From Caldilineae bacterium (GTDB taxonomy: Bacteria; Chloroflexota; Anaerolineae; JAAEKA01): a stretch of 64,000 nucleotides of DNA. Position numbers and translations under genes: made by a program. The stretch covers positions 60,925 through 124,924 of the forward strand of contig JACKBK010000008.1 in the NCBI GenBank assembly GCA_020634555.1, given 5' to 3'. The notes under the pieces are model-generated. The model did no database searches, was not told the DNA's origin, and saw only the letters and a program-made list of their open reading frames with translations. Positions 53,920-63,700 of this stretch are shown here, one piece after another. How positions within the stretch are numbered: the stretch's first letter is position 1; every line of letters begins with the position of its first letter.

Positions 53920-54487
53920 GGTACAAGTGGACGACGGCCCCTGGCAAGTGGTGTTGCCGCCCTATACCGACACCGGCAACGGCGTTGGCGTGGACCTATC
54001 ACTGGTCGTTGCCGCCCGGCGAGGGTGTCCTGCACACGGTGCGCCGCGGTCGACCAGGCCGGCAATGTCGGACCGGGGTCCGACGCGACGACTGTCACCG
54101 TGGACACGGTGGCGCCGGCCTCGTCCATCGTCTACCCCGAGCAGGGCGCGCTGCTGGACGACCGCTTCGTGCTGGTCTGGGGACTGGCCCAAGATGGCTG
54201 GGGCGTCGACCGCGTCGATGTCAGCCTCGACGGCGGGATGACGTGGGACGCGGCGTTGCTGGGCGACGCGGCCCGCGACCTGCTGGACAGCCTGGGCGTC
54301 CCCGGCGTGCCGCCCGACGACGTGGTCTGGGCGATCCAGCTCGAAGCCGCCAGCTTCCATCTGGCCATCCGCAGCCGCGCGACTGATCTCGCCGGCAACA
54401 GCGAACCGCTGCGCGCCCGTCCGCGCCACCGTCGAGCACGTCAGCTACTGGCTGCCGCTGATGCTTGAACAACGATGAACGCGACGT

Positions 54488-54596
54488 CTGGATCGCGAAG
54501 GCGCGAAGAAACGCGAAGGTCACAAAGCACGAAGCTGCGAAGAGACGCGCCGTGGCCTTCGCGTCCTTCACGACCCTTCGCTCCTTCGTGATCCAG
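54488..54596. repeat. MITE-like palindromic element, CTGGATC family, copy R4
   Basis: A 109-bp element beginning CTGGATCGCGAAG (54488-54500) and ending CTTCGTGATCCAG (54584-54596), 12 of 13 complementary. The body is nearly identical to R3. It starts nine bases after the stop of giant gene 2 and ends six bases before the next direct-repeat promoter, the same placement as R3. Confidence 0.75.
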
Positions 54597-54602
54597 CACC
54601 CA

Positions 54603-54635
54603 TGATGCGATCCTGATGCGATCTCCTGATATGCT
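54603..54635 (+). promoter_or_regulatory. Direct-repeat promoter of giant protein 3
   Basis: TGATGCGATC at 54603-54612 and 54614-54623 (11-bp period), then an extended -10 with TG at 54627 and TATGCT at 54630-54635. The distance from the second repeat to the -10 is 16 bases, as in the other two copies. Confidence 0.75.
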
Positions 54636-54714
54636 TGACACCAGCCGCGGAGACATCGCGCTGCTTCCGATATGACTATTCTGACTGCATTGCCTACGAA
54701 GTGAGAGGTTTTCC

Positions 54715-57700
54715 ATGAGTTCGTCACACCGCCGTAAACTGTTGTTGTTTGTTCCGCTGCTGGTCATGCTGGCCATAACAGGTACGTTGGGAATTGCGTT
54801 GACCAGCGCCGCACCGCCCACGCCGCAGGAAAAGCTGGCGGACATCTTCGCCAACGCGCGTGCCCAGTCCAGCTTCCACATGGTGGCCGATGTGGAGCAG
54901 ACGCTGATCCCCAAGTCGCTGCACAGCAACGCCGGCAAACGCGATGAGACATCGGCCATGCGCGTGCTGGGTGATGTGACGAAGAGCAGCGCGGCGGATG
55001 GCAGCGACGCGTCGCGCGCCAGGATGATGCTGTATGCGGGCACCGAGAAACCGGTCGAACTGATTCTGGCAGACATGAAGGCCTACGTAGGCTACGACGG
55101 CCGCTGGCAGGTGGTGGAGGATCCGCTGGGCGGTGCTGCCCCCGGTGGGGATACTTTAGGCTATCTGTCCGCAGCTACCGATGTCGTCGAGGTCGATCCA
55201 ACAGAAACGGCCGAAGGCACGCTGCGCCGCTACACGTTCAACGTGGATGGCCCGACCTTTGCCGAGTACCAGCGCCAGCGAATGCAGGCTGCGCTGGCCG
55301 GCCAGCTTCCTCAGGGTGCGGAGATCCAGGCCAGCCCGGCCCTGCAGTCCATGAGCGGCACGGGCGAGCTGTGGGTGGACAATGACGGCCTGCCGCGCCG
55401 CCAGATCCTCGATCTGAACTTACCTGATGCCACCGACAGCGCTGACGCGCGCATGCACATGGTGGTCGATTTTTCGCGCTACAACGACCCGGTCGCGCCG
55501 ATCAGGGTACCTACGTTAGCCGGCGATGGCGGCGGGCTGGTTCTGCCGGACAGTGCCGCACCTTCGACGGGCACCGCTGCCGCGGGCGGCAATGGGTTGG
55601 CCGCGCTGCGAGTCCAGATTTCTACCGCGCTGGCAGCCGCGGGCCAGGCGCTGGCTCCGGTTCAGCAGCCGTTGCGGCAGGTCAGCCTGCTGGCTTTGGT
55701 GCTGGCGCTGGGCGCGCTGGCGCTGATCGTTCTGGGCACGCAGCGGCGGCGACGATCGTTGTATGTTGCGGTGGCCACTGCGCTGACGTTGACCATGGTC
55801 GCCCAGCCGCTGCTGGAGGTTGGCCGGCTGATCCGCTTCGACCGGGCTGCCGAGGCGTCACCGCTAACGGAAGCGCTGCAGGACGTTGGCGCTATGCGGG
55901 GAGGAACCGTCGGCCTCAACGATTACATCGCCCGCTGGCAACAGGATCTTTCGCCGCGCGCGGTCGATACCACCGACCTGCAGGACTGCCGAAGCCTGTA
56001 CAGCGACATATCGCCCACCGAGGACTCGGACGGCGATGGGCTGACCAACGAGACCGAGTGGTGCCTGGGTACGGACTACAGCAAGGTTGACACCGACGGC
56101 GACACCATCACCGACACGGTAGAGGTGGAGGGCTTCGCTTACAACAACCAGACCTGGACCAGCGACCCGCTGAACTCAGACAGCAACGGCGACGGCATGA
56201 ACGACGGCGACGAGTGGAGGCCCACTCTCACCGGCGACGACTTCGTTAACTTCAACGACTACGACCACGACGGCGTACCCAACCTCTGGGATGACGACAA
56301 CGACGGCGACGGCGTGCCCGACGGCAACGACATCTCGCCCTTTGCGGTCGAGCCGTACCGTGGCCAATTCCAACTGAGCATCAGCGGGCCGCAGACCGGC
56401 AACGCGCTGTACATCGACATCCAGATGCGACCCATCACCGACCACCTGCGCTACAGCCTGACGACGCTGGACTGGCCGTCGGACAGTCTTGGGCAGATCA
56501 AGGACCTGGACAACTCCACCGACGACATGCAGTTGATCCCGATTCTCGAGGTGCAGAGTCAGATCTCGCCGACGCTGAGCCAGGAATACGGCATCAACGT
56601 GACCAACTCTTGCACATCAGGCTCCAACACGGTGAACTGCTACAGCATGTGGGTGCCCTTGCAAACCAACGAGTCAGCCGGCAAGATCTACGGCTTCGGC
56701 GCGCGTATTGCACTGACGGCGGATGAAGCGCAGAACGTCATCTCCAGCTCGCCATTGCTGGCCAACGGCAGGATTCGCTGGCTAACCCAGGCTGCACTGG
56801 ACGGGACCGTGAAGAAAGCTTGCCAGGCCGGCGATGAGGGCTGCACGTGTGACGCCCAAGGGGAAAACTGCTATACGACCGAGATTACGACACAAAACTC
56901 CATCGTAGCGTCCTATCTGGAGGACAAGGTCCAGATTACCGGCCTCAGCATCACGCAGATCCAGGACGTCGAAGTCGGGCTCTTCGGCACCGGCACCAAC
57001 GTGCCGCAGGTCAGCACCGATCCCAACGTGCCCGACGAGGACAAGGTGATGATGCAACTGATGTCGGCCGGGCTGGCAGGCACCTACCTGTACACCACTA
57101 CCGCCATCACAGAACTGGCGACGAACTTTACCAACCCCGCGCCTGATCAGCCGCTGACGACGACCTGGGGGATCACGCCCTCCATCATGCATGTGCTGAC
57201 GGGCACCTACCCGCACCGCGACGTGGCGCTGGCGACCACCAACCAGACCACCACCTTGCAGATGCTCGACGACTACTACGTTGACTGCTCAACCACGCCG
57301 ACCCAGCAGTACACGCCAACGCTGGCGCTGGCATACCAGGAGATCAGCGGCAACAAGGACCTGCTGAACATGACAAAGCAGGATACCGGCGCGATTCTCG
57401 CTCTGTCGGCGGACCTCTCCCTCTCCACCACACCCATGGCGACGATGCACCAGACGCAGTTGACCTCCTATTCCTGCGCCACGGGCGGCGACGGGCAGAG
57501 CCAATGGACCGCGCTGCCGCTGGCGTCGCCTGCCGACCAGCCATACCAGTCGGCGCTGGGCGAATTGAGCCGGCGCTACCCCAGCCAGTCCACGGAACGC
57601 TTCTTCAGCATGGTGCAGCAGCTTTTCATGCAATATTATTTCGGCCGCTCTAACATCGTTCACATCAGCGGCCAGGAAGGAATCGTCGTACCGGCGTCGG

Positions 57701-60700
57701 AGGCCGCCTTTGGCTGGCTGGTGGACTACGACACCAACAACATGCCAGACTACGTGCGCAAGGTGTACGATCTGGACGCGCTGTTCCTGGCGGTGGATAC
57801 CCACGGCACGCTGGACGGGATACGCGACTGGTCCGGCTCATTGTCAACGTCGGCGCTTTCCTACGTCGGGTATGTCGCGATGGTGCGCTATATGATCCCG
57901 GGCTTGCTGAAGATGGTGTACAAGTTCGGGCGCTGGATCGTTACAAAAGTCAACGCCTGGCGAGCCCCTGTTCAGCCGTCCAACGACGCCAATCCGCCAG
58001 CGGACGAGCCCGAATACTCAGATGGCCTTGTGCGTGACGAGGACTTCGATATTGAACCTTTACAAGACCTGACGGAGGATATCGGCGACGATGCTGCCAG
58101 GGTCAGGCTGAGTGCTGTTGCCGAGGAATCGGAGGTCAGCCAGGACTTCGTGGAGGACGCAGCCACCAGCGCAACCGAGGGCATGTGGTCCAAGATAGCA
58201 TCCGGCACGGTCGCAGTGGCCATCACCGTCGTCATCATCGTCATTACCTGGGTCCAGTATGCCAACAACGGTCTATCGGGCATCGCCAAGAGCGAATCCA
58301 AGGGCGAGGCCGAGGCTTCCACGCTTGTCGCCATCGCGCAGCTGTTGCTTACTCTGTTCCTGATGTATATCGGGTCGCTCATCGGCAGCACCGGCTACGG
58401 CTTGATCATCGAGATCGTGATCTTCGTCATCATCTGGCTGATCTGGGGCATCGCCACCGGCGACTGGAACCCGGTGAAGCAATATGAACAGGCCATGGAA
58501 TGGCTGACCAAGGAGGTGTTCCGGTTCGCGCTGCTGGCGGAGATTCCCAGCGACGGCACCGGTGTGCAGAGCAGCCAGCTTCAGGTGACCCTGGGCAGCT
58601 CCGGCGGCAACAGCGGCGATGCCTCCGCGCCGACCACCGGGCCTGTGTACCAAACCTGGGCTTTCATCACCACCTCGATTACCACCACTATCGTCGCCAG
58701 CACAAAGGCAGCCAAGACGTATGGCCTCACCAACGCCCGCGCCGGCAACTCCGGCGACGTGGCGGCCAGTTGGGGGTTTGGGCGCTGGGACACCATCGAC
58801 AACACCCCCAACTATCTGCTGAAATACTACGCGGCCAATACACCTAACATCATCGGCGAAAACGGCGACGCATCGGCGCACTGCGAAGTCGATCCCAAAG
58901 ACAGTACGACCAAACACTGCTACACTCCCGTGACAACGCTGAATTTCAAGTTCGGCGGGGAGACAATCAGCGACACCAACGCCTCGGGACGCAACACCGC
59001 GATCCCGGTGACCACCACCCTCGAGGCGAACCTGCGCTACCAGGCCTGCTACTGGGACGTGATCGGCTACACCTGCGACACGAAGTCCAACTACAGCAAG
59101 GGGCCGAACGCGGACTCGGACAAGTACTCGTACTTCTACTTCGACGTGCTGCCCAACACGCTGGACGGCCTGGTGAAGTGGGATGCCTACAACCCGGTCA
59201 GCCAGACGGTAGCAGCCGACTTCAACGCCGACGTGGACAACGACGGTCTGCTGAACTCGCAGGAGACCGCCGACTGCACCAACGGCCTGCCTGCCAACGC
59301 GACCAGCACCTGCGCCACCGTCTGGGACTCGGACGGCGACGGCCTCAGCGACGGCTGGGAGGTGACGGCCAGTGACGCCAGAGGCACCGACGCGACTCTC
59401 TACGACACCGACGGTGACGGCCTCAACGACCTCGACGAGCTGAACGCCGGTACGTCGGTGGTCATCAGCGACACCGACAGCGACGGCCTGCTGGACGGCC
59501 AGGAGGTCTGCCGCTTCGAGAACGGCCAGACCGTCGGCGGCTGGCTGGTGCGGCAGGCGGGCAACTATCGCACCTGCTCCAACCCGCTCGCGGGCGACTA
59601 CGACGGCGACCACCTGCTGGACAGCCAGGAGATGCGGGCCGGCCTCAGCCCTAACTCCCCCAACACCGCGCCCTGGATGGAGCTTTCCAACCAGCCCAGC
59701 GTGATCCACAACGGCGCGCGCGTCAGCGTGCTCAAGGCCGGCGATCCGCTGACCGCGACGCTGTACCTGAACAACACCACCGCGGCCAGCATCGTCCAGC
59801 CGCTCACCATGGACTATGCGACCAGCGTCCTGGTGGTGACGCCGGCGGATGCCCAGCAATCCGGCAGCGACGGCTATACGCCGCCCGAGCCAAACGCTAC
59901 ATCCGGCGGCCTGAGCTGGAACCTGTCCATCAACCCGCTGTACTCGTTGGAGGCCATGACATCGACGCTGCCCATGCATGTCAGCCCCGATGTCACCACC
60001 TCCCAGGTCACCTCGCTGAAGGCCACAGCCGTCTACTCCGACGTGATCGCCGGCGAGATGAAGACCATCACCGAGACCATCGCCGTTCTGGTGGACATGG
60101 ACGAGCCGACCGCTTTGATCTCCTCGCCGGCCAGCGGCGCGCCCATCAACGGCACCGCCTACACCATCGGCGGCACGGCCAGCGATCCCACCTCCTGGCC
60201 TACCAAGGTCGAGGTACGGGTCACCGACGGCAGCAGCTACAACACCGGCTGGCAGGAAGCCAACGGCGCCGGCGCGTGGGGCTGGACCTGGACGCCGCTG
60301 CCCAACGACGGCGTCTACACCATCGAGACCCGCGCCACCGACTACGCCGGCAACGTCCAGTCCACGCCGACCAGCCAGACCGTCATCGTGGACAACACTG
60401 CGCCGGCAGCCGGGCTGGTGAACTTCAACGGCGGCGTCCTCAAGCTGACCGGCAACCAGGTGACGCTCTACGTCTCCGGCGACGACACCATCTCAGGCGC
60501 AGCCCAGGTGGCCGGCCTGCAGGTCATCCAGATCAGCATCGACGGCCGTCCGTGGACCAACGTCAGCAGCTCGGAGGTCTTCTCGCCGCCCCATCCACCG
60601 GTGCTGCCGGCCGGCCGCTCGCGGCCCTACTACAAGTGGACGGTCAACAACAGCGCCTACGGCAGCCACACCATCGACGTGCGCGCCGTGGACGCGCTGG

Positions 60701-63700
60701 GTCAGGTGGGCGATGCCACCTCCTTCGATGTGATCATCGACACCCTGGCACCGACGGATATCTGGTCCAACTACGAGCCGTATCAGTCCGGCGGCCAGGC
60801 CATCGCGCTGCTGGGCCACGCCGACGACGAGGGCAATGTGCCGTTGCCGGCCCGCCCGCAGGCGCTGGAAAACACGCTGGACGCGGTCATCTCGTCCACG
60901 GTGCGGCTGATGCCTGAGGCGTACACCGACACCGTCGGCATGAACGTGGCCTGGCTGGGCGACATCAACGGCGACGCCCGCGCCGACCTGGCCGTGGGTA
61001 TGCCATCGGCCACAGCCAACGGCTACGCGGCATCCGGCCGCATCTCGGTCATCTATGGCCAGCCCGGCGGCTGGCCGGTGCCGCCCGACACCGTCGCACT
61101 GGCCAACGCCACCAACTCGTTCGCCGGCAGCTACGCCGGCCAACAGTTGGGACAGTACGTGGCGTCGGCCGGCGACGTCAACGGCGACGGCCTGAGCGAC
61201 ATCCTGATCGGCGACCCTGCCAAGAAGTCAACCTACCTTGTGTTCGGCAGCACCAACACGCTGGGCATGAACAAGAACCCGGCCAGCCTTCCCTCCGTCC
61301 AGGGCAAGACGCTGACGGTCGGAACCGGCCTGGCCGGCACGTGGCAGTCGGCGGCCGGCGACGTCAATGGCGACGGCTACGGGGACCTGCTGATCGGCGT
61401 GACCGGCGTCGGTGGGTCGGGCCGGCTCTACCTGGTCAGCGGTAAGCTGGTCAGCAACAGCGCCGGCACCGTCCTCAAGCTGGATGTTCCTACCGGCGCG
61501 CCGCTGCTGGAGACCTTCATGCTGGACGCCAACGGCGCGGTAGCCACCGGTGTCGGCGACCTCAACAACGACCAATACAACGACTTCGTAGTCGCCGACC
61601 CCAACAACAGCTTCGGTGGCGGCTCCAAAGTGTACGTTTTCCTTGGCCCGTCCACCTGGCGGCAAACCGGTGAGACCGGCCCGCTGAACCCATCGACTCA
61701 CGCCAATGCAAGCTTCGCAGGCCAGGCCGGCGTCGGCTCGCAGGTGGTCGCGCTGGGCGACATCAACGATGACGCGCTGGGGCTGCCCGACTTTGTCTAC
61801 AGCGACGGCACCACGCCCAAGGTGGTCTACGGGCGCACCTCCGGCTGGACGGCCGGCATGTCGCCCGACGTCACCTTCAGTGGCAGCACCGCCTTCGACA
61901 GCTTCATCAGCGCGCCCGGCGACGTCAACGCCGACGGCATCAACGACATCCTGCTGGGCAGCAGCAGCGCCGGCGGCACGGCCTTCCTCTACCACGGACG
62001 CAGCGACCTGGCCAGCAACCAGCCGGTGCAGGCCGAGATCAGCGGCGCATCCAGCGCGGCCTCGGCGCCCTACGCGGCCGGAGCCGACCTGAACTGCGAC
62101 CTGTCCTCCGACCTATTGGTGGTGCCGGTAGGCCAGTTCCTCTCGGTGGAGAGCGCCGACGGATCATTGCAGGTGCGCGACCAGCGCTTGATCAGCGACC
62201 GGCAAGGCCAGTGGATCGGTCCGGCAGCCGCGCCTTACGACCTGCGCGACTTGCCTGAGGCCGGCAGCCTCTCACCGGCGCGTGCCTCATATGCAGCCCG
62301 GCGAGCGGTCAACGACCTGAACGCCAGCCTGACCACGCCGGCGTTGGCCTTCCGCGTCGTGGGCGACAACATCGACGACTGGAGCACCGCCGACGCCATG
62401 GTCGGCGACTTCGACGGCGACGGCAAGACCGATGTCGCCGGCTGGGGCGGCGCTTCGGCAGCTTCGTCGCCGGAGCCGGCCTTGGACACCGGCGAGCAAA
62501 GCGCGCCTGACTTGCAAGGATCGGAAGCGCCGCTTGCCGAACAACCAATTACAGAGACTGCCACGCTTGACAGCGATGAGATTCGGGCAGCACAGCCCGT
62601 CACCGACAGCGCTTCGCTGGGGACCGCCGCAGACAGTGCGCCTGACGAAACGCAGCCCGAAACGCCGGCCGCCGGCTGGCGACTCTGGCACTCGGATGGA
62701 TACACCGGAACGCTGGAGTTCACCGAGTACACCAACAACCTGCCCGCTGCTGTCACCGGCAGCACGGCCCGCCTGCTGGGCGACTTCGACGGCGACCAGA
62801 AGACCGACATCGGTTACTGGGACGGCTCAAACTGGCAGTTCGTCCGCTCGGACGGCGCCAGCGGTTCGGCCTTCAGCTTCACCGCCGCGACCAGCAACCT
62901 GGGCAGCGTCGCATCCGGCGACACCGGCCAGACCTTCCTGGGCGACTTCGACGGCGACGGCAAGACCGACATCGCCGCCTGGGACGGCTCGGCCTGGGCG
63001 ACCTTCGTGTCGCAAGCCAGCGGAACGACCTTTGACTTCACGCAGGTTAGCAACAACCTGGGCGCGCTGTCGGGCAGCGACGCCTCGCTGCTGGTGGTCG
63101 GCGACTTCGACGGCGACGACAAAACCGACATCGCATCGCGCGCCTCCGACACCGCCAACTGGGTGATCTGGCTGGCGCAGGGCGGGGCCGGATCGCTGGC
63201 CTTCCAGCAGGTTACTGCCACCAGCCTGGGCTACGCCATCACCTCGTCCGTGCCGCGTGTCACTGCCGACTTCAGCGGCGACGGCAAGGCCGATGTTCTG
63301 GCGCTGTTCGACAACAGCAACTTCTACGCCTGGCTCTCGCAGGCCAGCCCGGACAGCGGCGCGGCGCCGTTCCGCAAGGTGCTGGCCAACGCCCTACAGT
63401 TCAGCGGTTCCTTCCCGGCCAACACGTTGACCGGCGACTTCGACGGCGATACGCTGGCCGACTACGTATCGCTGGACGCGGCCGGCACCGGCTGGGACTT
63501 CCAGCTCTCCGACCTGGCTGCCACCCGGGTCATCGACGACGACTTCTGCGAAACGTGTGCCAACGACGGCCTGGTCTGGGGCGAGACGGCTTTCGCCACG
63601 CTGCAAACGGCGCTGGATGCTTCGTGGCATTCCGACATCCTGCTGGTGCAGCCGGGCACCTATGCGCCGGCGGTGGTCAACGCCGGCCGCGACTACATCA

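Larger units (their letters stand above)
46860..54478 (+). pseudogene. Giant surface protein, copy 2: frameshifted C-terminal part
   Basis: Homology to copies 1 and 3 continues without large gaps, but the frame changes about sixteen times. Five shifts lie in 46860-46955, then at about 47313, 48046, 48329, 48828, 51535, 51910, 51979, 53908, 53985, 54045 and 54418. The first twelve are all equivalent to -1, the last four to +1 (or -2). Translation along the shifting frames gives the end of the seven-bladed propeller, a second block of DFDGDGKTDI repeats (47.5-48.6 kb), three beta-helix segments opened by CETCANDG, CPSCDNDG and CAQCLNDG, Ig-like domains, a CBM9-like domain (52.6-53.1 kb) and an end of YWLPLMLEQR before the stop at 54476-54478. 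An intact gene would encode about 4820 aa. It is either a recent pseudogene or a region of consensus errors. Confidence 0.75.
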
